In this document: piece by piece, positions 11,312-20,697 of the stretch
Numbering within the stretch: position 1 is the stretch's first letter
Layout: the number at the start of each line of letters is the position of its first letter
DNA from: Alphaproteobacteria bacterium
Lineage (GTDB): Bacteria > Pseudomonadota > Alphaproteobacteria > UBA6615
Assembly: GCA_009694135.1 (NCBI GenBank)
Contig: SHVS01000006.1
Coordinates: forward strand, 1-64,000
Reading direction: 5' to 3'
DNA length: 64,000 bases
Program-made: the position numbers and the translations under genes
Notes under the pieces: model-generated
The model's input: the letters and a program-made list of their open reading frames with translations, nothing else
The model's database searches: none
Told to the model about the DNA's origin: nothing

Positions 11312-12658
11312 CTAATTGGTGCCGGCCACCGTCATGCCTTCGATGCGCACCGTGGGCGCGTCGGCCCCGCCCCGGAACTTCAAATCATTGGCCGGCGTCA
11401 GGCGCAGGAACATGTCCTTGAGATTGCCGGCCACGGTCAGTTCCGAGACCGGATAGACCAGCACCCCATTTTCGATCCAGAAGCCGGCGGCGCCGCGGCT
11501 GTAATCGCCGGTGATCTGATTGGCGCCCATGCCCATCAGCTCGGTGATGAAGAAACCCTGCTTGATGTCGGCAATCAGCTCTTTGGGCGTCGCCGAGCCC
11601 GGCAAGAGATACAGGTTCGTGGCCGAAGTTCCGCCGCCCAATCCGCGCCCAGCATGGCCGGTGGATTTGAGCCCAAGCTGGCGCGCCGAGGCAAGGTCGA
11701 GCAGCCACGTTGTGAGCACGCCGTCGGCGATGATTTCCCGCCGGCGGTTGGTCACGCCTTCGCCGTCGAACGGGCGCGAGGCCAGCCCGCGCGGGCGGTG
11801 CGGGTCATCGACGACCGTGATGCCGGTGCCGAAAACATGCTGGCCAAGTTTTTCCTTCAGGAAGCTGGTACGCCGGGTGATGGCGCCACCGCTGATCGCC
11901 CCGACCAAATGGCGCAGCAACCCGCCGGCGATGCGGGATTCGTAAACCACCGGCACCTGCTGCGTCGGCACGCGGCGCGGATTGAGCCGCCGCACCGTGC
12001 GCGATCCGGCGCGCTTGCCGACCAGTTCGGGATTTTCCAGGTCTTCGGCATAGACCGCCGTCGTGTAGTCGTAATCGCGCTCCATCCTGGCGCCTTCGCC
12101 AGCGATGACCGACACCGACACCGAATGGCGCGTGCGGGCGTAGCTGCCGGCAAAACCATTGCTGGCGACCAGCGCCATTTGCGTCCGGCCCCAGGACGCA
12201 TCTGCGCCGTCGGAGTTGGCGATTCCCGCAACCGCCAGCGCCGCGCCTTCGCAGGCCTGGGCGCGGGCGATCAACTCGGCCGGCGCCGGCTCCACCTCAT
12301 CAGCCATTTCCAGCTCGGGCAGAAGGGTGCAGATTTCCTCCGGCTCGGCGAGGCCGCAGTAGGGATCTTCCGGCACGGCGCGCGCCATGGCGATGGCGCG
12401 ATCGACCAGGGCGTCGAAGCCATCGAGCGACAGATCGGTCGACGAGACCGTTGCCTGATGCTTGCCGATCAGAACGCGCAGGCCAAGGTCGCAGCTCTCC
12501 TCGCGCTCGAGCTTTTCAAGCGCGGCCTTGCGCTGGCTATGGCTCAAGCTGGATGAGCGGACGATCAAGGCATTGGCCGCTTCGGCGCCGGCGCGGCGCG
12601 CGCGATCGACCAGCTCCTGCGCGATCTCCTGGTCCCTGGTGCTGCCCGGCTGATCCAT
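11312..12658 (-). CDS. pmbA: TldD/PmbA family metalloprotease, PmbA type
   Basis: 448 aa, cytoplasmic. With TldD, PmbA (TldE) forms a zinc protease that matures modified peptides and degrades unstable polypeptides. PmbA lacks the zinc motif and is the partner subunit, and no HExxxH is seen here. Conserved stretches include LGLRVLIGKHQATVSSTDLS (about 60-80), YESRIAGGLLRHLVGAISGG, DGEGVTNRRREIIADGVL and GQ/GDYSRGAAGFWIENG near the end. The start at 12658 places it 7 bases after a small periplasmic-protein gene. A longer reading to 12757 would extend through that upstream gene in another frame. Confidence 0.92.
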   Translation of the reverse strand: MDQPGSTRDQEIAQELVDRARRAGAEAANALIVRSSSLSHSQRKAALEKLEREESCDLGLRVLIGKHQATVSSTDLSLDGFDALVDRAIAMARAVPEDPYCGLAEPEEICTLLPELEMADEVEPAPAELIARAQACEGAALAVAGIANSDGADASWGRTQMALVASNGFAGSYARTRHSVSVSVIAGEGARMERDYDYTTAVYAEDLENPELVGKRAGSRTVRRLNPRRVPTQQVPVVYESRIAGGLLRHLVGAISGGAITRRTSFLKEKLGQHVFGTGITVVDDPHRPRGLASRPFDGEGVTNRRREIIADGVLTTWLLDLASARQLGLKSTGHAGRGLGGGTSATNLYLLPGSATPKELIADIKQGFFITELMGMGANQITGDYSRGAAGFWIENGVLVYPVSELTVAGNLKDMFLRLTPANDLKFRGGADAPTVRIEGMTVAGTN

Positions 12659-12665
12659 GGTCGCG

Positions 12666-12914
12666 TTATTTCTTCTTGATCGACTGCAAGACGTAGGGGT
12701 CGTGCACGTCGTCTTGGGTGTAGGTGATCTGCACCTCGTCGCCGACTTGGAAGCCATCCGGCTTGACCGACTTCCAGTTTACCATGGTCGGGCCGATCTT
12801 GAGCGCGCTCTTGGCGGGATCGATCGCAATGATCTTGCCGGTCAGGGTATCGGCGGCAAAGGCACCCTGGGTCAGGAGAGCCGCCAGGGCGGCCAGAACC
12901 AGAACTCTCGGCAT
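12666..12914 (-). CDS. Small periplasmic protein, DUF1344-like
   Basis: 82 aa with a Sec signal peptide (PRVLVLAALAALLTQGAFAA, cleavage near residue 21). The mature part, about 60 residues, reads like a small beta-barrel: TLTGKIIAIDPAKSALKIG, then FQVGDEVQITYTQDD, ending in SIKKK. This resembles the short DUF1344 proteins of alphaproteobacteria, though I am not certain. It lies 7 bases upstream of pmbA and is probably cotranscribed. Confidence 0.6.
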   Translation of the reverse strand: MPRVLVLAALAALLTQGAFAADTLTGKIIAIDPAKSALKIGPTMVNWKSVKPDGFQVGDEVQITYTQDDVHDPYVLQSIKKK

Positions 12915-13047
12915 TGTTCGCACTCTCCTCGCATGAAGACGTCCGGCCTTAGCCAGCGCGCCCCAAAAAACCGAGCAACTCATGAACGAGGCGGGCAGCG
13001 ATTACAAGCAGCCACAATGTGGGGCCGCGCGCGCTTGCCGCGGTAAT

Positions 13048-13962
13048 TTATACCAGGCTGCCGGCGATCAGCGCCAAGAGCACGATCAGCCCGAAGTCGC
13101 GATTGGCTCGGAAAGTGGCAAGGCAGCTGGCCGGCGCGTCGAGGTCGAGCTTGGCCAACTGCCAGGCGAGATGTAGCGCCGCGCCAGCCAGACCGAGCAG
13201 CACCGGCCAGCGCAGCCCGGCCAGGGAGGTCGCGGCGGCCAAGAGCGTCAGCGTCGCGAGTGCGAAACCGATCAGCCAGGCGCGGGTGTGCGCTCCGAAC
13301 AGCAGCGCGGTCGAGCGCACGCCGAGTTTGGCGTCGTCGGCCTTGTCCTGATGCGCGTAGATCGTGTCGTAAAACAGGGTCCAGGCGACCCCGGCCAGGT
13401 AAAGGACGACCGCCGATGTCTCCACCCATCCGCGCGCGGCGATCCAGCCCAAGAGCGCGCCCCAATTAAAGGTGAAGCCGAGTACCAGTTGCGGCCAATG
13501 GGTCACGCGCTTGGCCAAGGGATAGAGCGCGATGAGCGGCAGCGAAGCGGCCCCGAGCAGGATCACTCCTGGCTCGAATTGCAGCAGGATCAGAAGCCCA
13601 AGCGCGAGCAAACCGGCAAGCACGGCTAAGGCCTGGCGCGGCGTGATGGCGCCGGAAGCGAGCGGGCGATCCGCCGTGCGCGCGACCCTGGCGTCGAGCT
13701 CGCGGTCCCACAAATCATTGACGATGCAGCCGGCGCCGCGCATCACCAGCGCGCCAATAGCGAACAGCAGCGCCAGGGGGAGCGTGCGCGACCCGGCGCC
13801 GCCGGCCAGCGCCAGCCCCCACCAGCACGGCAGCAGCAGCAGCCAGACGCCGATCGGGCGGTCGAGCCTGAGCAGCCGCGCATAGGGGAGCGCGCTGGCG
13901 GGCAGCAGCCGGTCGAGCCAATGCCCGGCGCGGATGTCGCTCGTGCTAGTCTGTTCGCTCAT
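13048..13962 (-). CDS. ubiA: 4-hydroxybenzoate polyprenyltransferase
   Basis: Attaches the polyprenyl side chain to 4-hydroxybenzoate in ubiquinone synthesis, in the inner membrane. It is 304 aa with eight or nine hydrophobic spans. Both Mg2+/diphosphate-binding Asp-rich motifs of the UbiA family are present: NDLWDRELDARVARTADRPL (about residue 82) and DTIYAHQDKADD (about 205). The start at 13962 was chosen because the 28 bases between it and the divergent rsmE start form a compact shared promoter region. This ubiA / rsmE / gshA arrangement is common in alphaproteobacteria. Confidence 0.96.
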   Translation of the reverse strand: MSEQTSTSDIRAGHWLDRLLPASALPYARLLRLDRPIGVWLLLLPCWWGLALAGGAGSRTLPLALLFAIGALVMRGAGCIVNDLWDRELDARVARTADRPLASGAITPRQALAVLAGLLALGLLILLQFEPGVILLGAASLPLIALYPLAKRVTHWPQLVLGFTFNWGALLGWIAARGWVETSAVVLYLAGVAWTLFYDTIYAHQDKADDAKLGVRSTALLFGAHTRAWLIGFALATLTLLAAATSLAGLRWPVLLGLAGAALHLAWQLAKLDLDAPASCLATFRANRDFGLIVLLALIAGSLV

Positions 13963-13990
13963 GGCCCGGACAGTGGAGCAGGGGGAGCCC

Positions 13991-14737
13991 ATGCGGCAAG
14001 CGCCGCGTCTATACGTCGATGCGCCGCTGGCCGCGGGCGGCGAGGTCGCCCTCAGCCCGGAGCAGGCGCATTACCTGCGCCATGTCCTACGCCAGTCGCA
14101 GGGCGACTCGCTGCATCTGTTCAACGGGCGCGACGGCGAATGGCTGGCGCGGGCCGGTGGCGGCGGCCGCGCCGCGAGCGCGCGGGTCGCAAGCCAGCTC
14201 CGGCCGCAGGCGGGAGAGGGCGATCTGTGGCTCGCGGCGGCTCCGCTCAAACGCACGCCCTATGATTTGGTGGCGCAGAAGGCGACCGAGCTGGGCGTAG
14301 CCCGCCTGATCCCGGTCATGACCGAGCGCACCCAATCGACGCGGGTGAAGACCGACCGGCTGCGGGCGATCACGATCGAGGCAGCCGAGCAATGCGAGCG
14401 GCTGACGGTGCCCAAGGTCACCGACCCCTTTACCCTTGCGCGGCTGATCGCCGACTGGCCGCGCGATCGCGCGCTGTTGATGGGGGACGAGACCGGCGGC
14501 GGGCGGCCGTTGGCCGAGGTCGCGGCGACACTAGAGGGCCGCGCTATCGGGATTTTGATCGGGCCGGAGGGCGGTTTCGCCCCCGCCGAGCTTGACGCGC
14601 TGGCAGCCGAGGCCTTTGTTACGCGCATCGACCTCGGCCCAAGAATAATGAAGGCCGAGACGGCGGCCTTGGCCGCGCTAGCGGTAGTGCAGGCGATTGC
14701 CGGCGACTGGCGGGCGGAAGCACCCCGCCCCACATGA
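13991..14737 (+). CDS. rsmE: 16S rRNA (uracil-N3)-methyltransferase RsmE
   Basis: Methylates U1498 of 16S rRNA using SAM. It is 248 aa, the family length. An N-terminal PUA-like part ([20 protein letters not shown], about 20-40) is followed by a SPOUT knot domain with [20 protein letters not shown] (about 97), [14 protein letters not shown] (about 194) and [16 protein letters not shown] (about 217). GGGGGAG lies just upstream of the ATG at 13991; an in-frame reading from 13934 would run into the divergent ubiA gene. gshA follows after 52 bases. Confidence 0.95.
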   Translation: MRQAPRLYVDAPLAAGGEVALSPEQAHYLRHVLRQSQGDSLHLFNGRDGEWLARAGGGGRAASARVASQLRPQAGEGDLWLAAAPLKRTPYDLVAQKATELGVARLIPVMTERTQSTRVKTDRLRAITIEAAEQCERLTVPKVTDPFTLARLIADWPRDRALLMGDETGGGRPLAEVAATLEGRAIGILIGPEGGFAPAELDALAAEAFVTRIDLGPRIMKAETAALAALAVVQAIAGDWRAEAPRPT

Positions 14738-14789
14738 CATCGAGACGCACGCCAGCGGTTACCGCGGTGCCATACACGAAGGGGATAGG

Positions 14790-16157
14790 ATGTCGGGACC
14801 AGCCGTCGCGGATGCGACACCGATCGAAAGCAAGGCGGATCTGGTCGCCTATGTCGCTTCCGGCGAAAAACCGGTCGAGCGCTGGCGCATCGGCACCGAG
14901 CACGAGAAATTCGCCTTCCGCGTCGCCGATAATCGGCCGCTGCCTTATGCCGATGGGCCGGGAATCAAGGATGTGCTCGAAAAGCTGACCCGCTTCGGCT
15001 GGCAGCCGATCCGGGAAGGCGAAAACATTATCGCCCTCCTTGGCAAGAACAGTGAATCGGTCACGCTCGAGCCGGGCGGCCAAGTCGAGCTCTCGGGCGC
15101 GCCGCTCGCCACGATTCACGAAACCTGCGACGAGGTAAGCGAACATCTGCGCCAGTGCCGCCAAGTCGGCAAAGAGCTGGGCGTCGCCTTCCTCGGCATG
15201 GGGTTCCATCCGAAGTGGCGCTTGGCCGACATGCACTGGATGCCCAAGGGCCGCTACAAGATCATGCGCGAATACATGCCCAAGCGCGGCGACCTCGGCC
15301 TCGACATGATGCTGCGTACCTGCACGGTGCAGGTGAATCTCGACTTCTCCTCCGAAGCCGACATGGCGAAGAAGTTCCGCGCCTCGCTGGCGTTGCAGCC
15401 GGTGGCGACGGCGCTGTTCGCCAATTCGCCCTTCCTTGAGGGCAAGCCGAACGGATATTTGTCTTATCGCAGCCACATCTGGACCGACACCGATCCCGAC
15501 CGCTGCGGCATGCCAGGCTTCGTGTTCGAAGACGGCTTCGGCTATGAGCGCTATGTCGACTGGATGCTCGATGTGCCGATGTATTTCGTCTATCGCGACG
15601 GCAAATACATCGACGCCTCCGGCCAGTCGTTCCGCGCCTTCCTCGACGGCAAGCTGCCGGCGCTGCCGCGCGAAAAGCCGCGCTTCTCCGACTGGGCCGA
15701 TCACTTGACCACGGCGTTCCCCGAAGTGCGGCTGAAGAAGTTCCTCGAAATGCGCGGCGCCGACGGCGGTCCGTGGCGGCGGCTGTGCGCCCTGCCGGCC
15801 TTATGGACCGGGCTGCTCTATGACCAGCCGACGCTCGATGCCGCCTGGGATTTGGTCAAGGATTGGACGGTCGAGGAAATGGTCGCGCTGCGCACCGAAG
15901 TCCCGCGCCTCGCGCTTGGCGCGCGCATCCGCAACCACTCCGTGCTCGATTTCGCGCGCGAGGTCGTGACCCTGGCACGCCAAGGCTTGAAGAACCGCGC
16001 CAAGCTCGACATCTGGGGGCGCGACGAGAGCTATTTCCTCACCACGCTGGAGGAAATCGTCGATAGCGGCTGCACGCTCGCCGAAACTAAGCTCGCCGCC
16101 TATCACGGCCGCTGGCAGGGTAATATCGACCGCGTGTTCGAGGAAGGCGCGTATTAG
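14790..16157 (+). CDS. gshA: Glutamate-cysteine ligase (EgtA / plant-type)
   Basis: First enzyme of glutathione synthesis; joins glutamate and cysteine with ATP. It is 455 aa and belongs to the alphaproteobacterial/plant GCL class, not the E. coli class. Signature stretches: [12 protein letters not shown] (about 31-42), [20 protein letters not shown] (about 91-110), [20 protein letters not shown] (about 137) and [16 protein letters not shown]. The start at 14790 has GGGGATAGG just upstream. Transcribed with rsmE; the next gene on the right is convergent. Confidence 0.95.
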   Translation: MSGPAVADATPIESKADLVAYVASGEKPVERWRIGTEHEKFAFRVADNRPLPYADGPGIKDVLEKLTRFGWQPIREGENIIALLGKNSESVTLEPGGQVELSGAPLATIHETCDEVSEHLRQCRQVGKELGVAFLGMGFHPKWRLADMHWMPKGRYKIMREYMPKRGDLGLDMMLRTCTVQVNLDFSSEADMAKKFRASLALQPVATALFANSPFLEGKPNGYLSYRSHIWTDTDPDRCGMPGFVFEDGFGYERYVDWMLDVPMYFVYRDGKYIDASGQSFRAFLDGKLPALPREKPRFSDWADHLTTAFPEVRLKKFLEMRGADGGPWRRLCALPALWTGLLYDQPTLDAAWDLVKDWTVEEMVALRTEVPRLALGARIRNHSVLDFAREVVTLARQGLKNRAKLDIWGRDESYFLTTLEEIVDSGCTLAETKLAAYHGRWQGNIDRVFEEGAY

Positions 16158-16181
16158 GCGTTCAGGCTTCGGCGGGCACCG

Positions 16182-16921
16182 TCATTTCCCCCCATGGCGC
16201 GGGAAAGGAATCGTTTGCACCAGAACCGCGCTCGTCCCGCTATCCGGTAACTTGACTTTAAAATGCTTGGTCGCAACGAGAAGGGCCTTCAGTGTCCTGA
16301 AGCCATAGTCGCGGACGTCGAAATCGGGAAGACGATTCTGAATAATTTGCCCGACCTGTCCAAGATTGGCCCATCCGCTCTCATCGGTCGCAGCCTCGAC
16401 CACATTGCGCAGGATTCGGAGCGGAATTTGCACCGGTTCTGCAGACTTGGGCTCAATCGCGTCCGCGCTCTCAGGGCCGGAATTGCCGCCCAGAATGTCG
16501 ACATAGATAAACTTGTCACAGGCCGAGACCAGCGACGGCGGCGTCTTACGCTCGCCAAACCCGTAAACGAGAACGTCGCTCTCGCGGATGCGGATCGCCG
16601 CCGCGTGAAGTCGCCGTCGCTCGATACGATGCAGAATGCGTTTAAGCGTTCCGAATGCAGCAAGTCCATCGCGTCGAGCACAAGACCGATGTCGCTCGCG
16701 TTCTTGCCCTTGGTGTTATTGCCGTGCTGCATGGGAACGGTCGAATGCGCGAGCACGGCGCTTTTCCATGGTGCTAGCGACGGATTCGTGAAGTCCCCGT
16801 AGGCGCGGCGCACCGTCGCGACGCCGAGCCCCGCGATCTCAGCAAATAGCTTGTCGAGGATGGTGTGCGACGTGTTCTCGGCGTCGATCAGAACCGCGAT
16901 ACGGAGTGACTGGTCGGTCAT
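16182..16921 (-). pseudogene. NYN-domain (LabA/DUF88) protein with OST-HTH/LOTUS domain, frameshifted
   Basis: The N-terminal half reads LRIAVLIDAENTSHTILDKL, KSAVLAHSTVPMQHGNN and KGKNASDIGLVLDAMDLLH, then FCIVSSDGDFTR. These are the acidic metal-binding signatures of NYN/PIN-like RNases. After that Arg, at about 16596-16605, the frame must shift by one base to continue as AIRIRESDVLVYGFGERKTP, then CDKFIYVDILGGNS and a C-terminal LOTUS-like domain (QIPLRILRNVVEAATDESGW to TKHFKVKL). Restoring one T (cgg-ctg-gcg for cgg-cgg-cg) would give the expected Leu-Ala. Rebuilt length is about 246 aa, normal for the family. Either a recent pseudogene or a consensus error; GGAG precedes the start at 16921. 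Confidence 0.8.
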
Positions 16922-16963
16922 CGAGGTCTCCTCAATGTTGCACGACTGCGCTTGATGGCGCTC

Positions 16964-17890
16964 TCAATATCCGCGCCGGGGATCGACGACATAGAGCGGC
17001 GCTTCTCCCGCATCGACGCGGCGGATATTTTCCGCCACCAGCTCGGCGGAGGAGCGCGGATCGGTCACGCTCGCCACATGCGGCGTGATCAGAATGCGCG
17101 GGTTGGTCCAATAGGGATGCCCGCGCGGCAGCGGCTCGACGCGAAACACGTCCAGCGCCGCGCCGCCGAGCTGGCCGGTATCGAGCGCCGGAATCAGGTC
17201 TTCCTCGACCAGATGCGCGCCGCGCGCGGCATTGATGAGGCAGGCGCCGCGCGGCAAATGCGCGAACAGCTGGCACGATAAAATGCCTTCCGTCTCGCGC
17301 GTCAGCGGCAGCAGGCAGACCAGGATCTCGCAGCCCTTGAGAAACGCGGCGAGCGCGTCGTTGCCGGCGTAACTTTCGACGCCTGCAAGCGTCTTCGGCG
17401 TTCGGCTCCAACCGCGCGTGTGGAATCCATGCGCGGCCAGCGCCTTCGCCGCCGCCCCGCCCAACTCGCCCAGCCCCATGACGCAGACGATGCGCTCCTC
17501 GGGCAGCTTGATCGGCAGGCCCTTCCATTCGAAGGCATGTTGCTGGCGCTCATAGCCGGGCAGGTTGCGATGGAAGCGTAGCACATGCGTGAGCACATGC
17601 TCGGTCATGCCGCGGGTGAGGGCGCGATCGACCAACCGGCACACCGGCACGCGCGGCAATGTCGGATCGGCCAAAAGGTGATCGACTCCGGCGCCGAGCG
17701 AGAAAATCGCCTTGAGATTGCGATAGCGGGCGAGGTCGCCAGGCTTCGGCTTCCACACCAGCGCGTAGGTGATCGCCGCCTCGTCGCCGACGTCGGGCCA
17801 GACGCGGAAGTCGAGGTCCGGGATGCGCTGCAGCAATTCCTCGCGCCACCAATCGGCGCGGTCCCAGGAGGATTTGAACAGTAGCGCCAT
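16964..17890 (-). CDS. ghrA: Glyoxylate/hydroxypyruvate reductase A-like D-2-hydroxyacid dehydrogenase
   Basis: 308 aa, NAD(P)H-dependent reduction of 2-oxoacids such as glyoxylate or hydroxypyruvate. The Rossmann dinucleotide loop is VMGLGELGGAAAKALAAHGF (about 137-156). The catalytic Arg is in LINAARGAHLVEEDL (about 223), the Glu in DVFRVEPLPRGHPYW (about 252) and the His in ITPHVASVTDP (about 270), the R-E-H set of the family. WKPKPGDLARYRNLKAIFSL is the GhrA-type N-terminal pattern. It starts 20 bases after the ABC ATPase gene on the same strand and is probably the last gene of that operon. Confidence 0.88.
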   Translation of the reverse strand: MALLFKSSWDRADWWREELLQRIPDLDFRVWPDVGDEAAITYALVWKPKPGDLARYRNLKAIFSLGAGVDHLLADPTLPRVPVCRLVDRALTRGMTEHVLTHVLRFHRNLPGYERQQHAFEWKGLPIKLPEERIVCVMGLGELGGAAAKALAAHGFHTRGWSRTPKTLAGVESYAGNDALAAFLKGCEILVCLLPLTRETEGILSCQLFAHLPRGACLINAARGAHLVEEDLIPALDTGQLGGAALDVFRVEPLPRGHPYWTNPRILITPHVASVTDPRSSAELVAENIRRVDAGEAPLYVVDPRRGY

Positions 17891-17910
17891 GGTTCAATTC
17901 CGCGCGCGGA

Positions 17911-19596
17911 CTAGGAGCGCACGACGCCGGTCTCGACCGCTTCGAGGTCAAAGGCGGCCGCGAGCAGCGCCTGGGTGTATGGGTGCTGCGGCGCGTTGAA
18001 CACGCGCTCGGACGGGCCTTGCTCGACCACCTTGCCGTCCTTCATCACGATCAGATCGTCGGACAGCGCGCGCACCACACGCAAATCGTGGCTGATGAAC
18101 AGATAGGCGAGCTTGTGCCGCGCCTGCTCGTCGCGGAGCAGATCGATGATCCCCGCCTGCACCGAGCGATCGAGCGACGACGTCGGCTCGTCGAGCACGA
18201 CGAAGCGTGGGCGCAAAACCATGGCGCGCGCGATCGCAACGCGTTGCCGCTGGCCGCCGGAGAACTCATGCGGGTAACGGTGGCGCATTTCGGGATCGAG
18301 CCCGACTTCGGTCATCGCCTGCACGACGCGCGCGTCGCGTTCGGCGGCCGAAAGCGAGCGTTCATGCACGCGCAATCCTTCTTCGATCACCTGCGTGATC
18401 GACATGCGCGGCGAAAGGCTACCATAGGGGTCTTGGAACACGATCTGCATTTCGCGCCTGAGCGGCCGGAGCGGCTTCGACGGCAAATTATGGATCTCGT
18501 GCCCCAGGAATAGGATCGGCCCTTGCGAGGAAATCAGCCGCAGCAAGGCGAGACCGAGCGTCGTCTTGCCCGAGCCGGATTCGCCGACCACGCCGACGGT
18601 GTGTCCCTCGCGGATGTCGATCGTCACGCCGTCGACCGCCTTGATGTGATCGACCGTGCGCTTGAACAGGCCCTTCTTGATCGGGAACCAGACCTTGAGG
18701 TCCTTGGCCTGCATAATCAGCTTGGCTCCGGCGACGCCGGCGGTCTTTTTCCCCTTGGGTTCGGATTCGATCAGATGGCGCGTGTAGGCGTGCTGCGGGC
18801 GCTCGAAAATCTGCTGCGTGTAACCCTGTTCGACGACTTCGCCCTGGTTCATCACATAGACCCGGTTCGCCATCCTGCGCACGATCGACAGGTCGTGGGT
18901 GATGAACAGGATGGCCATGCCAAAGCGCGCCTGCAGTTCGCGCAGGAGCTTCAGGATTTGCGCCTGGATGGTGACGTCGAGCGCGGTCGTTGGCTCGTCG
19001 GCGATCAACAGCTCCGGCTCATTCGCCAGCGCCATGGCGATCATCACGCGCTGACGTTGGCCGCCGGATAGCTCATGCGGATAGGCGTCGAGCCGGCTTT
19101 CGGCCTTGGGCAGGCCGACCAGGCGCAAGAGTTCGAGCGTGCGCGCGCGCGCGGCCGAGCGGGTCAAGCCCTTGTGGATGAACAGCACCTCGTTGACCTG
19201 CTTCTCGATCGTGTGCAGCGGGTTGAGCGAGGTCATCGGCTCCTGGAAAACCATGGCGATGCGATTGCCGCGCACGGTCTGCAACAGCTTGGGCGTGGCG
19301 CCGACCAACTCCTGGCCGCGATAGCGAATGCTGCCCTTTGGGTGGCGCGCGACCGGATAGGGCAAAAGCTGCAAAATCGACAGCGCGGTGACCGACTTGC
19401 CCGAGCCGGACTCGCCGACGATCGCCACCGTCTCCGCCTCGCCGATGTCGAGATCGATGCCCCTGACCGCGTGCACCGTGCCGCGCGGGGTCGCGAAATC
19501 GACCGCCAGGTTACGGACCGAAAGCACGGCCGACGCCGGATCGACCGCGCCCGTGCGGCGCGCCCCGATTCCCGGGCGATTGGTCGCTTGGCTCAT
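17911..19596 (-). CDS. yejF: Peptide ABC transporter, fused double ATPase (YejF type)
   Basis: 561 aa with two complete ABC domains in one chain. The first has Walker A GESGSGKS (about 58), signature LSGGQRQRV (about 170) and Walker [13 protein letters not shown]. The second has GESGSGKT (about 333), [15 protein letters not shown] and [12 protein letters not shown]. Each ends with the oligopeptide-transporter extension ([24 protein letters not shown]). This single-chain layout is that of YejF, which powers the YejABEF importer of peptides, including microcin C in enterobacteria. Last transporter gene of the operon, 24 bases after the permease gene. Confidence 0.93.
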   Translation of the reverse strand: MSQATNRPGIGARRTGAVDPASAVLSVRNLAVDFATPRGTVHAVRGIDLDIGEAETVAIVGESGSGKSVTALSILQLLPYPVARHPKGSIRYRGQELVGATPKLLQTVRGNRIAMVFQEPMTSLNPLHTIEKQVNEVLFIHKGLTRSAARARTLELLRLVGLPKAESRLDAYPHELSGGQRQRVMIAMALANEPELLIADEPTTALDVTIQAQILKLLRELQARFGMAILFITHDLSIVRRMANRVYVMNQGEVVEQGYTQQIFERPQHAYTRHLIESEPKGKKTAGVAGAKLIMQAKDLKVWFPIKKGLFKRTVDHIKAVDGVTIDIREGHTVGVVGESGSGKTTLGLALLRLISSQGPILFLGHEIHNLPSKPLRPLRREMQIVFQDPYGSLSPRMSITQVIEEGLRVHERSLSAAERDARVVQAMTEVGLDPEMRHRYPHEFSGGQRQRVAIARAMVLRPRFVVLDEPTSSLDRSVQAGIIDLLRDEQARHKLAYLFISHDLRVVRALSDDLIVMKDGKVVEQGPSERVFNAPQHPYTQALLAAAFDLEAVETGVVRS

Positions 19597-19620
19597 GTCC
19601 GCCCTTTCCCGCGCATCGGT

Positions 19621-20697
19621 TTAGCGTGGCACACTGGAGACCTGCTTGCGCGGGTCGAAGGCGTCGCGCACCGCCTCGCCGATGAAGATCAGCAGGCTCA
19701 ACATCGTGGCGATGATGAAAAACGAGGTGAAGCCGAGCCACGGCGCCTGCAAATTGTTCTTGCCCTGCTGCAGCAACTCACCGAGCGAGGCCGATCCCGG
19801 CGGCAGGCCGAAGCCGATGAAATCGAGCCCGGTCAGGATCGTCACCGAACCCGCGGTGATGAAGGGCAGGAAGGTCATCGTCGCCACCATCGCGTTGGGC
19901 AGGATGTGCCGGAACATCAGGTAGAAATTCGGCACGCCGAGGGCGCGCGCCGCACGCACATAATCGAAATTGCGCCCGCGCAAGAACTCGGCGCGCACCA
20001 AGCCGACCAGCCCCATCCAGCTGAATAGCAGCGTCAGGAACAGGAGCGAGAAGAAGCTGGGCGTTATCACGCTGGCGAGGATGATCAGCAGATACAGCCG
20101 TGGGATCGAGCCCCAGATTTCCATGAAACGCTGAAATAGCAGGTCGAGCCAGCCGCCGAAATAACCCTGCGCCGCGCCGGCGATCACGCCGATGATCGAA
20201 GAGATGATCGTGACCGCCAAGCCGAACAGCACCGAAACGCGGAAACCATAGATCAGCCGCGCCACCACATCGCGCGCCTGATCGTCGGTGCCGATCCAGT
20301 TGCGCGCCGATGGCGGCGCCGGCGCCGGGGTCTTGAGCCCCTTGACGGCGGTATCGTAACTGAAGGGAATCAGCGGCCAGACCATCCAGCCCTTGGCGGT
20401 GATCAGCTCGATGACATAGGGGTCCGTGTAATCGGCTTCGGTCGCGAATTCGCCGCCGAACGCCGTCTCCGGATAGGCGATCAGCGCCGGCAAATAATTT
20501 TGACCGTCAAAGCGGACCAGGAGCGGTTTGTCGTTGGCGATCAACTCGGCGAACAGGCTGACGAAAAATATCGTCGCGAAAATCCACAGCGACCATACGC
20601 CGCGCCGGTTGGCGCGGAAATTGGCCAGCCGCCGCGCGGTCAAGGGCGTGATGGCGAAGCCAAGAAATGTGTCGCGGTTGTTTTGCGAGCGAGACAT
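19621..20697 (-). CDS. yejE: Peptide ABC transporter permease (YejE type)
   Basis: 358 aa inner-membrane permease. The N-terminal part has one span (GVWSLWIFATIFFVSLFAEL) and a periplasmic segment, followed by RNWIGTDDQARDVVARLIYG, the DppC/OppC-type motif. The core BPD_transp_1 domain carries the coupling EAA loop in EFLRGRNFDYVRAARALGVP (about 240). It extends further than plain OppC proteins, as expected for YejE. The start codon shares one base with the stop of yejB (TGATG), pointing to translational coupling. Confidence 0.92.
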   Translation of the reverse strand: MSRSQNNRDTFLGFAITPLTARRLANFRANRRGVWSLWIFATIFFVSLFAELIANDKPLLVRFDGQNYLPALIAYPETAFGGEFATEADYTDPYVIELITAKGWMVWPLIPFSYDTAVKGLKTPAPAPPSARNWIGTDDQARDVVARLIYGFRVSVLFGLAVTIISSIIGVIAGAAQGYFGGWLDLLFQRFMEIWGSIPRLYLLIILASVITPSFFSLLFLTLLFSWMGLVGLVRAEFLRGRNFDYVRAARALGVPNFYLMFRHILPNAMVATMTFLPFITAGSVTILTGLDFIGFGLPPGSASLGELLQQGKNNLQAPWLGFTSFFIIATMLSLLIFIGEAVRDAFDPRKQVSSVPR

